A DNA stretch of 51,032 bases, taken from NCBI GenBank assembly GCA_031292915.1, contig JAUMSH010000073.1:1-51032 (forward strand), read 5' to 3'. The position numbers were made by a program, and so were the translations under genes. Shown here piece after piece: positions 24,598 to 32,340 of this stretch. The stretch comes from Collinsella sp. (GTDB lineage: Bacteria > Actinomycetota > Coriobacteriia > Coriobacteriales > Coriobacteriaceae). Numbering within the stretch: position 1 is the first letter of the stretch; every line of letters begins with the position of its first letter. The notes under the pieces were generated by a model. It saw only the letters and a program-made list of their open reading frames with translations. It had not been told where the DNA came from and did not search any database.

Positions 24598-24609
24598 GGA
24601 TGCCGCCTC

Positions 24610-27492
24610 CTAAATAAACACGTCGACGAGGATGGGCATAAGGTTGAGCAGGCCAAACACCAGCGCCACGCCCCATCCGAGCTTAAAGCAGCTGCGCCAG
24701 GTGCTGCGGGCAAAGGTGTTGTCGATGAGCACCTCGACAAAATACGTCGCGGCCATCACGACCAGGGCTACGACCCAGCTCACCGGGTTGTCCCAAACAA
24801 AGAACATGCCCACCCACATCAAAAACAGCACGGTCTCGCACCAGTGCATAAGGGTCATCTTGGCCAGCGTGCCGCCGCTCATCTCGGTGGCGACGCCCTG
24901 GACGATCTCCTGATGCGCGTGATGCGAATACGAAAGATCGAACGGCGACTTGCGCAGCTTGATGGTAAGCACCGCGAGCAGCGCGAGGAAAATGGGCGCG
25001 CTGTACACGATGATGGGGGCCGACTGCCCCGTCACGGCGATGGAATCGAAGCTGTCGGTGGCAAGATACAGGCCCACGCTCATCAGCAGAACGGCGGGCT
25101 CGTAACTCATAACCTGCAGCAACTCACGATCGGCGCCGACCTGGGCAAACGGGCTTTGCGTCGAGGCGGACGCCAACACCACAAAGATCGCGGCGAGCGT
25201 AACCATAAAAGCGCACAGCAGCGTGTTGGAGCCCGACACAAAGATGCCGCCGCCCACCACGGTAAAGATGAGCGCACACGCCATGTAGGTATCGTCCATG
25301 GTGTTTACGCTGGCAGGGGCCTTGCGCAGCAGCTTGGCAACGTCGTAGAAGGGTTGCAGCAGGCGCGGGCCCACGCGGCCCTGCATGCGGGCGGACAGTT
25401 TGCGATCGATGCCGTCGACCAGACCACCAACCAAAGGCGCCAGCAAGGCAAACGCCACGGTGCCAATAAATATGCCCACGACGCCCGAGCCTTCGAAATA
25501 CTTGCCGCGCAGCACCGAGGGCGCGCTCATGGCAAGCCGCTCGGGCCCAATCCACGCGCAACACAGCAGCGCAAACAAGATAATGCTGCAGCACACGACG
25601 CTACCCGCGGGGCCAATACGCTTCTCGCCAAGGGCGTCCTCCGAGTACCAATTGCGCTTTTCGGCCTTCACCTCGCGTCCCATCGAGCCGCGGAAATGGC
25701 GATATTTATCGGTTCCCACGCCCGAAAGGTACACGTTGACGTGCGGCTTATTGCTCACACGGAATGAAGTCAGCAGCACCACGGCGATAAACGCCACGAT
25801 AACCACCATCAGATACATGGCGTCCTTGCCAATAACGTACGGCACGCGGCCAAACACCATGGCCAAGTAAGGCGACACCAGACCGCTCGAGATGAGCGGA
25901 AACGCCACGCAGCACAGAATCAGCAGCGCGGCGATGGTGTTGAGGGCCATCCATTCGGTCTTATGGACATTGACCTCAACGTTTTGAGCCGTGGGATCGA
26001 CGCCCGAAAGCTTGGCGAGCCACTTGCCCCAGAAGAAGAACGTCGCGGCCGAGCCAAAGGCAAGCACCATGATCATGAGCACGTTGCCGGTCTGCGCAAA
26101 CGCCACCAGGGCGCCCCACTTGGACACGAGCATGCCAAACGGCGCCACAAACATGCCCATGATGCCCAGCATCATCAGGCGCGTCAGGTGCGGCATACGG
26201 CTGAACATACCGTCCATGTCCTCGATATTGCGGCTGCCGATATGGTGCTCGGCAGTGCCCACACACAGGAACAGCAGCGACTTTGCCACCGTGTGGAAAA
26301 GGATCAGGAAGATGGCCGCCCATACGGCCTCGGGCGCGCCGACACCCAAGCAGGCACTGATGAGGCCCAGGTTGGAAATGGTGGAGTACGCGAGCACGCG
26401 CTTGGCGTTGCTCTGCGAGATGGCCATGAGGGCAGCGAGCAAAAACGTGATGGCACCCACACTCGTGACCATAAAGCCGGTCACGGGATAGATAGCATAG
26501 AGCGGGCTCAGCTTGACCATCAGGAACACGCCGGCTTTGACCATGGTTGACGAGTGCAGCAGGGCGCTCGTGGGCGTGGGGGCAACCATAGCACCCAGCA
26601 GCCAAGTGTGGAACGGCATCTGTGCGGCCTTGGTGAGCGCGGCGAGCGACAGCAGGATGACCGGCATCACCAGCAGCGCGGACTGCGCGGTTCCGGCGCC
26701 GGAAAGCTCGATCATACCCGAGATGGTCAGCGGCATGCCGTTAACGTGCAGGAACATAAGGCCTGCCAAAAACGCGATGCCGCCCAGCATGTTGAGGATG
26801 ATCTGGGTGAAAGCGTTTTTAATGGCCTCGGGCGTGCGCGTGTAGCCAATCATGAGGAACGAGCACACGGTGGTGATTTCCCAGCCGCAGAACAGCCACT
26901 CAAGGTTGTCGCTCGTCACGATGACGAACATGGCCGAGAGGAACAGGAACATGAGCGCCAGGAACTGTGGGCGACGGTCGGGCGCGGTCTGCCCGCGCAG
27001 CGCGGCCTCGTGCTCGTCATGGGCCTGGAAGTCCTTCATGTAGCCCAGGGCATACACGCAGATAAGGCTGCCGACGATGCCGACGGCGAGAACCATGATC
27101 ACGCTCATGTAGTCCAGGTAGAGCGGGGTGGCGGTGACGGCTTCGGTCGCGGGCAGCGTCATGGCTGCAAAGGCGAGCGAGCCCACCAGCTGGACTATGC
27201 CGAGCACCGTGGTGAGCGCGTTCCTATATTTGTACGCGTTGTACAGGATGACGGCGCACAGGATGACATCGATGGCGGAGCTGATGATGGAGAGCACGTG
27301 CGAGGCGCCGGGGGCAACCTCAAAGCTCTGCGGACCCGTGCCAAAAAACATGACGGCGACTACAACTGTCACCGCCATAATAATGCCGGAGCCTATGAGC
27401 CCCACCGCATCGCGGGCGCGGTCACCGCCCGCGAACAGCATGCCCAGTGCCGGTACCAGCGGAAACAGGGTAAGGAAATACAGTAGCGTCAT
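24610..27492 (-). CDS. Fused Ech membrane subunits EchA-EchB (Mrp/NuoL-like plus NuoH-like)
   Basis: 960 residues. Residues 1 to about 640 are an antiporter-like NuoL/HyfB/EchA protein with about 14 helices; the Lys and Glu helices of the proton path are recognisable around W-E-I-T-T-V-C-S and A-L-T-K-A-A-Q-M-P-F-H-T-W. Residues about 650 to 960 are a NuoH/HycD/EchB protein with G-R-V-G-P-R-L-L-Q-P-F-Y-D-V-A-K-L and F-D-L-S-Y-S-H-H-A-H-Q-E. In Methanosarcina the two are separate genes, echA and echB. No stop or start codon breaks the frame here, so a single polypeptide is expected. It pumps H+ or Na+ as electrons pass through the peripheral arm. GGGGGAG lies seven bases before the ATG. First gene of the operon. 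Confidence 0.88.
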   Translation of the reverse strand: MTLLYFLTLFPLVPALGMLFAGGDRARDAVGLIGSGIIMAVTVVVAVMFFGTGPQSFEVAPGASHVLSIISSAIDVILCAVILYNAYKYRNALTTVLGIVQLVGSLAFAAMTLPATEAVTATPLYLDYMSVIMVLAVGIVGSLICVYALGYMKDFQAHDEHEAALRGQTAPDRRPQFLALMFLFLSAMFVIVTSDNLEWLFCGWEITTVCSFLMIGYTRTPEAIKNAFTQIILNMLGGIAFLAGLMFLHVNGMPLTISGMIELSGAGTAQSALLVMPVILLSLAALTKAAQMPFHTWLLGAMVAPTPTSALLHSSTMVKAGVFLMVKLSPLYAIYPVTGFMVTSVGAITFLLAALMAISQSNAKRVLAYSTISNLGLISACLGVGAPEAVWAAIFLILFHTVAKSLLFLCVGTAEHHIGSRNIEDMDGMFSRMPHLTRLMMLGIMGMFVAPFGMLVSKWGALVAFAQTGNVLMIMVLAFGSAATFFFWGKWLAKLSGVDPTAQNVEVNVHKTEWMALNTIAALLILCCVAFPLISSGLVSPYLAMVFGRVPYVIGKDAMYLMVVIVAFIAVVLLTSFRVSNKPHVNVYLSGVGTDKYRHFRGSMGREVKAEKRNWYSEDALGEKRIGPAGSVVCCSIILFALLCCAWIGPERLAMSAPSVLRGKYFEGSGVVGIFIGTVAFALLAPLVGGLVDGIDRKLSARMQGRVGPRLLQPFYDVAKLLRKAPASVNTMDDTYMACALIFTVVGGGIFVSGSNTLLCAFMVTLAAIFVVLASASTQSPFAQVGADRELLQVMSYEPAVLLMSVGLYLATDSFDSIAVTGQSAPIIVYSAPIFLALLAVLTIKLRKSPFDLSYSHHAHQEIVQGVATEMSGGTLAKMTLMHWCETVLFLMWVGMFFVWDNPVSWVVALVVMAATYFVEVLIDNTFARSTWRSCFKLGWGVALVFGLLNLMPILVDVFI

Positions 27493-27741
27493 ACCATCAC
27501 TCCCCCATGCAAAAACGCTGCAATTGTTTAACGTTATAGCTCAATTGAGGAGTAGCAGCGGCAGGTTTTCGGTCAACTGGGGAGTTTTAGGCGTACGGGG
27601 CAAGGGCGTGTCCGCTTTGGAGCAGAGAGGCGACGCTCCCCCTATTGCAGCGATGGGCGCGCGGGCACTGCACGCGGTTTATTGGCCACTTTGAAGGATG
27701 TCCCGATAGGCACGCGGCGATCCGAAAAGTTGGCACGGCAA

Positions 27742-27765
27742 GAAAAATGCGCCCCCGTGGGCGCA
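27742..27765 (-). terminator. Terminator of the helix-turn-helix gene
   Basis: TGCGCCC (27748-27754) pairs with GGGCGCA (27759-27765) around a four-base loop. On the minus strand it is followed by TTTTTC. It lies 13 bases past the stop at 27778. The rest of 27493-27741 holds no supported gene. Confidence 0.8.
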
Positions 27766-27777
27766 CCATCCCGTTCG

Positions 27778-28182
27778 CTATTCCGCCTTTTTAACGCGCG
27801 GCTTGCGACCCCGCGGCTTATCGACCAGCGCCGCCTCGCCGCCGTCGCGGTACAGGCGGCACCAAGCCTTGACCGAAGACTCGCTGGTGATCTTGTGCTT
27901 GATCATGGCCTCGCGAACCGTCAGGCCGTTTTCCAGACGATCCTTAACCACGGCGAGCTTTACGTCGTACGAATAGGTGTGATGGCGAGCGCCCGCGTTG
28001 AGCACAGCGTCGGCACCGCCCACGGCATATGCACGGGCCCACTGACGAGCCGTGGCCTGGGGAATGCCAAGCTTTGCAGCGAGGGCGCGGTGACCGACCC
28101 CCTCTTGGAGGATCTCGACGGCACGCTGCCTAACCTCGGGCGCATGCGTGCGAGTCCTAGTTGCTTCCGACATACCTGCCAC
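27778..28182 (-). CDS. Orphan protein with two helix-turn-helix domains, transposase-N-like
   Basis: 134 residues, basic. Two winged-helix or Hin-like units are visible: R-Q-R-A-V-E-I-L-Q-E-G-V-G-H-R-A-L-A-A-K-L-style sequence at about 18-60 and a second at about 73-115 ending S-S-V-K-A-W-C-R-L-Y-R-D-G-G. This is the arrangement of IS3-type OrfA or HTH_28/29 proteins. The C-terminus is K/R-rich (G-R-K-P-R-V-K-K). No catalytic transposase ORF follows, so it may be a domesticated regulator. The start is GTG at 28182 (AAGG seven bases upstream) or ATG at 28173. It has its own promoter and terminator. Confidence 0.65.
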   Translation of the reverse strand: MAGMSEATRTRTHAPEVRQRAVEILQEGVGHRALAAKLGIPQATARQWARAYAVGGADAVLNAGARHHTYSYDVKLAVVKDRLENGLTVREAMIKHKITSESSVKAWCRLYRDGGEAALVDKPRGRKPRVKKAE

Positions 28183-28223
28183 TTCTTAGCCTTAACCGTT
28201 AATCTGCTTTCTTACGTGCACGC

Positions 28224-28252
28224 TAGATAGTAGCATTTTGCTGTTTGCTCAA
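28224..28252 (-). promoter_or_regulatory. Promoter of the helix-turn-helix gene
   Basis: On the minus strand TTGAGC (28252-28247) and TATCTA (28229-28224) are separated by exactly 17 bases. The surrounding DNA is clearly AT-richer than the rest of the window. The predicted start lies about 35 bases before the gene. Confidence 0.5.
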
Positions 28253-28500
28253 AGTAGTTAATTAAAATAGACGCGGCGTTATCTGGGCATTTGACACCTA
28301 TTTACGACATTTCTTTATCGATTATTTACGCTGGTAGCTAGCTCGCAGCTAATCGTCATCCGTTTGCCAACAAAATTGACATCTCTTTATGTCCTTTGGT
28401 CTAGAGGGAATAATTATTAACCCCTCCCCCAATAATTTTGAGCGGCCTGCAGGGCAGTGACGCCTCACTCCTCATGATTACCGCGCATTGCCATCCACCC
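28253..28500. other. AT-rich intergenic stretch without a gene
   Basis: About 250 bases with runs such as TTAATTAAAATAG and AATAATTATTAA, unlike the GC-rich neighbourhood. No open reading frame with a ribosome binding site was found. It separates the helix-turn-helix gene from the 3' end of the flavin reductase gene. It could be the edge of acquired DNA or only a promoter region. Confidence 0.4.
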
Positions 28501-28503
28501 GAG

Positions 28504-28553
28504 CAAAACAAAAAGGACGGGACCTGCTGCGCTTGCAGACCCCGCCCCGGTTG
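28504..28553 (-). terminator. Terminator of the OYE/FAD oxidoreductase gene
   Basis: On the minus strand a GGGGCGGGGTCTGC segment can pair imperfectly with GCAGCAGGTCCCGTCC, followed by TTTTTGTTTT. It lies about 70 bases past the stop at 28621. The stem contains a bulge, so the exact fold is uncertain. Confidence 0.6.
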
Positions 28554-28620
28554 ACACCCGATGGGACGCAGTCGGGCGAGGCAGGTCCGTGCTGCCGCCC
28601 CGCCTGGCCGCGATGTTCAA

Positions 28621-30651
28621 CTACAGCTCGTTGGCCGCGTGATACGCCGTGCGAATGGCACTCGCAATGTCGGCGGTGCGCTCGCCCGAGCAGTCGCCCA
28701 CGCAGGTCACGGGCACCGTCACGCCGTCCAGGTCAAACGCGTTGGCCTTGGAGCCCACGGCCATCACCACGTAATCGCAGGCGATCTTCACCGGTTCCTC
28801 GGCGCCGTCCTCGGTGGTGCGAATGGCCTCCACGCCCTCGTCGGTAATGGCGGTCAGGCGGGTCTTCACGTGCTGCTCCACGTTGTGCTCTGCAAAGTCG
28901 CTCATAATCAGCGGCAGAATGGTCTCGGACTCGCCCGCGGCAATCTTGTCGAGCATCTCCACGATCGCCACCTCGCAGCCGTGCTGCAGCAGGTACTCGG
29001 CAGTCTCGGTGCCCACCAGGCCACCGCCGATAACGGCGACGCGGCCCGTAAGCTTCACCTTGCCGGCCAGCACGTCCCAGCTCGAGACGACTTTCTCCGA
29101 GTCGGCACCCGGAACGGGAATGACCACGTCGTGCGCGCCCACGGCCACAATCGCGGCGTCGGCGGCGTTGAGGTCCTCAGCGGTAGCAACATGGTTGAGC
29201 TCGACCTTCACACCCAGGCCGGGCAGAATCTTCTCGTAGTACTCGACCGAGCGCATGATCTCGTCCTTGCGCGGAGGCGCGGCCGCCAGCACAATCTGGC
29301 CGCCCAGATGATCGCTCGCCTCGTAGACGGTCACGTCGTAACCGCGCTTGGCCGCCACGCGCGCGGCCTCCAGGCCGGCAATACCGCCGCCCACCACGGC
29401 GATCTTCTTGTCGCCCTCGCCCGGCTTAATGGCGATGGTCGCCTCGTCGCCGTTCTCGGCATTGAGCACGCACGAGATGTACCTGCGGTTTTGAATCGCG
29501 TCGACGCAGCCCTTGTTGCAGTTGAGGCACTCACGGATGGGCTCACCCGTGGCAGCCTTCAGCGCAATGTCGGGGTCGCACATGAGCGAGCGGCCATAGG
29601 CGATGATGTCGGCTGCGCCGTCTTCCAGAATCTTCTCGCCAGCCTCGACCGAGACAACACGGCCGACGGTTGCCACCGGCACGGAGACCAGGGCTTTGAC
29701 GCGCTCGGCCACGGGCAGCGTCCAGTTGTAGGGCATGGCGCCCATGGGCGGAATGGTGTCGCCCATGTTGCCGGTGTGGTTGGCCTGCGCGACCTGGATC
29801 ATATCGATGCCGGCGCCCTCCAGCAGCTTGGCAAACTCGCAGGCCTCGTCAGGCTGCAGGCCGCCCTTGCCGCGCGGCGTGCCGTCGGGGTTCTCCATGA
29901 TCACGGGGAGTTTGTACTCCACCATCAGCTGCGGCGCGGCCTCCTTAATGGCGGCGACGACCTCCAGCGCGTAGCGGACGCGGTTCTCGAACGAGCCACC
30001 GTACTCGTCGGTGCGCTGGTTGAGGATGGCCGAGCACAGCGAACCCACCAGACGGTCGCCGTGGACCTCGATAGCGTCGATGCCGGCCTGCTGCGCGCGA
30101 GCGGCCGAGGCAGCGATGGCCTCCTTGATCTGGGTGAGCTGCTCTACGCTCGCCTCGTTCACAAAGTGCTGCATGTCGTGGTGCAGCTTGGCGTATGCCT
30201 GGTTGCGGATCTCGTTGGACTCGGCCATCTTGGCGGCAAAGGTCTCCTCGTCGCCGGCGGCCTTGGCCTCCTGCGCGGCCTTGGCGGCGACCATGGAGCC
30301 CATGACCATGCGGCCGACGCCGGGCACGTCGTACTCGGGGTGGAACAGCTGCAGCGCGACCTTGGCGCCGTGCTTGTGGACGGCGTCGGCCAGCGCCTTA
30401 AACGTGGGGATCTGAGCGTCGGTTGCCAGCTTGGGCGTGGGGCTTGCGGTCATAACGGGAGCGACGTCGCCGATGACGATGTAGCTCACGCCGCCACGGG
30501 CCAGGCGCTCGTAAAAAGCCAGGCTGCGTTCGCCAATGGAACCGTCGCGCTCCTCGTAGCCGGTGGTCAGCGGCGGGAACATAATGCGGTTTTTGAGCTC
30601 AAGGGGGCCAACCGTAATGGGCTGGAGCAGCTTGGATGCAGGTGCGGTCAT
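28621..30651 (-). CDS. Old-yellow-enzyme family FMN/[4Fe-4S]/FAD oxidoreductase
   Basis: 676 residues. A TIM-barrel FMN domain (about 5-360) is followed by a Cys cluster, C-L-N-C-N-K-G-C with a further Cys 12 residues later, for one [4Fe-4S]. A two-dinucleotide-fold FAD/NAD(P) domain comes last (about 405-676; V-V-G-G-G-I-A-G-L-E and V-I-G-G-G-L-V-G-T-E). This is the plan of 2,4-dienoyl-CoA reductase, BaiCD/BaiH and trimethylamine dehydrogenase. The active-site motif H-G-A-H-G-Y-L of dienoyl-CoA reductases reads H-G-D-R-L-V-G, and Q-L-x-H-A-G-R reads Q-L-F-H-P-E-Y, so the substrate is probably different: an enoate, steroid or aromatic compound in the gut. ATG at 30651 is preferred (GAGAGG seven bases upstream). 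Monocistronic. Confidence 0.85.
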   Translation of the reverse strand: MTAPASKLLQPITVGPLELKNRIMFPPLTTGYEERDGSIGERSLAFYERLARGGVSYIVIGDVAPVMTASPTPKLATDAQIPTFKALADAVHKHGAKVALQLFHPEYDVPGVGRMVMGSMVAAKAAQEAKAAGDEETFAAKMAESNEIRNQAYAKLHHDMQHFVNEASVEQLTQIKEAIAASAARAQQAGIDAIEVHGDRLVGSLCSAILNQRTDEYGGSFENRVRYALEVVAAIKEAAPQLMVEYKLPVIMENPDGTPRGKGGLQPDEACEFAKLLEGAGIDMIQVAQANHTGNMGDTIPPMGAMPYNWTLPVAERVKALVSVPVATVGRVVSVEAGEKILEDGAADIIAYGRSLMCDPDIALKAATGEPIRECLNCNKGCVDAIQNRRYISCVLNAENGDEATIAIKPGEGDKKIAVVGGGIAGLEAARVAAKRGYDVTVYEASDHLGGQIVLAAAPPRKDEIMRSVEYYEKILPGLGVKVELNHVATAEDLNAADAAIVAVGAHDVVIPVPGADSEKVVSSWDVLAGKVKLTGRVAVIGGGLVGTETAEYLLQHGCEVAIVEMLDKIAAGESETILPLIMSDFAEHNVEQHVKTRLTAITDEGVEAIRTTEDGAEEPVKIACDYVVMAVGSKANAFDLDGVTVPVTCVGDCSGERTADIASAIRTAYHAANEL

Positions 30652-30790
30652 GGACATTCCTCTCTTGTAGGCGCGGCGGCGATGATGCCGCGTAGTTGTC
30701 TAGAGGATATGGCATGGGAGCACGGCGGCACAACGAAAATCGGCGAATATCAGGTGGCGGCAGGTGGATGGGGCGAGGCGGCCCGTCGGT

Positions 30791-31015
30791 TTGTCTCAAT
30801 CTGTAACAGTTACTCAGCAAAACCGGGTCTTACTGTTACAGATCGAGACAAACCAAACCCGCCTGCTAGAAAATCTAAATCTGTAACAGTTACTCGGCAA
30901 AATCCGTCCCTCGTGTTACAGATTTAGACAAACACGACCCAACCCACCGGTATATCTCGATCTGTAACACCTAGCCACCCAAATCGGGTCTAGATGTTAC
31001 AGGTCGAGATTTTGT
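30791..31015. repeat. Three-hairpin repeat element A (80-bp period)
   Basis: Three hairpins have inner ends TGTAACA and TGTTACA, each separated by exactly 25 bases. The stems are at 30792-30850 (19-bp arms), 30874-30928 (15-bp arms, perfect) and 30954-31010 (16-bp arms). Unit spacing is 80-81 bp. The second unit has CTAAATC/GATTTAG where the first has CTCAATC/GATCGAG, so the arms have changed together. The whole element starts at TTTGTCTCAATC and ends at GAGATTTTG, as does element B at 46394-46619. It lies between the flavin reductase gene and tRNA-Met. Confidence 0.8.
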
Positions 31016-31059
31016 TTGAGAGGCCGAGAATTGGACCGAAAACACGGTCCCGGAATAAC

Positions 31060-31089
31060 AAAAAAGCTCGCCGGCTAAACCGACGAGCT
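31060..31089 (-). terminator. Terminator of the initiator tRNA gene
   Basis: On the minus strand AGCTCGTCGG pairs with CCGGCGAGCT (one G-T pair) around a short loop, followed by TTTTTT. It begins about ten bases past the tRNA CCA end. Confidence 0.8.
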
Positions 31090-31098
31090 GCAAGTTCT

Positions 31099-31175
31099 TG
31101 GTCGCGGGGGCAGGATTTGAACCTACGACCTCCGGGTTATGAGCCCGGCGAGCTACCAGACTGCTCCACCCCGCA
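31099..31175 (-). tRNA. tRNA-fMet (CAU), initiator
   Basis: 77 bases with encoded CCA. The anticodon stem has the three G-C pairs typical of initiators (CGGGCTCATAACCCG), and the D-arm GGAGCAG is very close to E. coli tRNA-fMet. Position 1 is T and position 72 is G, so the terminal pair is U-G rather than the usual C-A mismatch; it is still not a Watson-Crick pair, as initiators require. The gene stands alone with its own promoter and terminator. Confidence 0.95.
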
Positions 31176-31206
31176 ATGTCTGGGCGCCTCATGTGCGCGA
31201 GAAAGA

Positions 31207-31235
31207 ATATTACGCGGGAGTTCGGTAAACGGCAA
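31207..31235 (-). promoter_or_regulatory. Promoter of tRNA-fMet
   Basis: On the minus strand TTGCCG (31235-31230) and TAATAT (31212-31207) are spaced by 17 bases. Transcription would start near 31200, about 25 bases before the mature tRNA 5' end. Confidence 0.65.
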
Positions 31236-31371
31236 GGAAAATCTCGTAGAGCATAATTCCTTCATATTTAAACCCCTCAGCCCCTATCACCGTAAACGAA
31301 TCGCAGCTGAGCGCCGTCGACGGCACGTATACAATGGTGCGCGTCCTTTTATGCCGACACCGGGAGTAGAC

Positions 31372-32145
31372 ATGCTGCTCGCTATCGATATGGGAAACAC
31401 GCAGACGGCCATGGGCCTGTTTGACGGAGACGAGCTGGTGCAGTCGTGGCGCATGCCCACCGACCGCTCCTATACCGCCGACGAGATCCATGTGCGCCTG
31501 ATGGGTTTCTTTAAGATGTACGGCCTTTCGCTCGATGCGGTCGACGCGATCGCCTTTGCGGGCGTGGTGCCGCAGCTCTCGCGCGAGTGGCACGCCGTGG
31601 CCGACCGCATTGCCGCGGACGCCATCGTCATCGGGCCGCAGACGGCCGCCGTAACCAAGCTGCGGGCGGCGCGCCCCCAGGCCGTTGGTGCCGACCGCAT
31701 CGCCAACGCCGTCGCTGCCGAGACCTTCTATGGCGCGCCGGCGATCGTGGTGGACTTTGGCACCGCGACCAATATCGACGTCATCGATGAGGACGGTTAT
31801 TACATTGGCGGAGCGATCGCGCCGGGCATCCGCATTTCGATGGACGCGCTCGCCGCCCGAGCCGCCAAGCTCGCCAGCGTTCCGCTCGAGGCGCCCGAGC
31901 ACGCCATCGGCCGCGATACCGAGGAGTGCATCAAGGTCGGCGCCGTGATGGGCGCCGCCGCCATGGCTGAGGGCCTGGTCGCGCGCATGAAGCGCGAGCT
32001 GGGCCGCGAGGATGCCACCGTTATCGCCACGGGCGGCCTCGCCAGCATCGTCGCCGATTCGACCGACGCCTTCGACGTGGTCGACGGACAGCTCACCATC
32101 AAGGGTATCTGCGAAATCTACCGCCGCATGCAGGAGCTGGGATAG
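31372..32145 (+). CDS. coaX: Type III pantothenate kinase
   Basis: 257 residues, the usual length for CoaX. It phosphorylates pantothenate, the first step of coenzyme A synthesis, using an ASKHA-fold kinase that resists acyl-CoA feedback. Motifs: D-M-G-N-T-Q-T-A (phosphate 1, residues 6-13), G-A-D-R-I-A-N-A, D-F-G-T-A-T-N-I-D and G-G-A-I-A-P-G. The ATG at 31372 has GGGAG five bases upstream; the longer in-frame reading back to 30994 runs through tRNA and repeat DNA and is not coding. It converges on a degenerate biotin-ligase-like gene; coaX and birA are frequent neighbours. Confidence 0.93.
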   Translation: MLLAIDMGNTQTAMGLFDGDELVQSWRMPTDRSYTADEIHVRLMGFFKMYGLSLDAVDAIAFAGVVPQLSREWHAVADRIAADAIVIGPQTAAVTKLRAARPQAVGADRIANAVAAETFYGAPAIVVDFGTATNIDVIDEDGYYIGGAIAPGIRISMDALAARAAKLASVPLEAPEHAIGRDTEECIKVGAVMGAAAMAEGLVARMKRELGREDATVIATGGLASIVADSTDAFDVVDGQLTIKGICEIYRRMQELG

Positions 32146-32201
32146 AGCAGGGGCTTAAGTCGAGCACGCCCGATGCCACAGCCCCGCAAACGTTCGCCAA
32201 G

Positions 32202-32244
32202 CCTATTCCTCAAAACTGAATAATTTTCAATTTTGAGGAATAGG
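32202..32244. terminator. Long A/T-loop palindrome after coaX
   Basis: CCTATTCCTCAAAA (32202-32215) pairs with TTTTGAGGAATAGG (32231-32244), and the inner bases extend the stem further around a TAAT loop. It sits 57 bases past the coaX stop, between convergent genes, and could stop transcription from either side or be a repeat unit. Confidence 0.55.
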
Positions 32245-32271
32245 TCCGAGGTGCTACCCCGCAGTCACGCA

Positions 32272-32303
32272 AAGCCCTCCCCGGTGCAGGCCGAGGAGGG
32301 CTT
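32272..32303. terminator. Hairpin between convergent genes
   Basis: AAGCCCTCC (32272-32280) pairs with GGAGGGCTT (32295-32303) around a 14-base loop. It lies 38 bases past the minus-strand stop at 32341, so it most likely ends the folP-folK operon. Confidence 0.65.
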
Positions 32304-32340
32304 CGTTGTCATCGTTGTCTTTGAGCGCTGGCGCCTCGCG

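Noticed and set aside
21836..27492. Complex I (Nuo) or formate hydrogenlyase instead of Ech
   Set aside because: The large subunit keeps both Ni-Fe Cys pairs, so it is not Nuo; there is no formate dehydrogenase subunit and only one antiporter-like module, which fits Ech better than Hyc/Hyf.
28488..28847. Plus-strand 119-codon open frame next to the flavin reductase 3' end
   Set aside because: Its 5' part covers the terminator and the rest is antisense to the reductase; the product is Arg/Pro-rich noise.
30791..31015. CRISPR array
   Set aside because: The repeated words are arms of palindromes that vary together, the 25-nt segments are loops, and only three units exist; there is no constant direct repeat with unique spacers and no cas gene.
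30994..31371. N-terminal extension of coaX back to 30994
   Set aside because: That frame runs through the repeat element, the tRNA terminator and the tRNA gene itself; the ATG at 31372 has a proper ribosome binding site and begins the conserved CoaX N-terminus.
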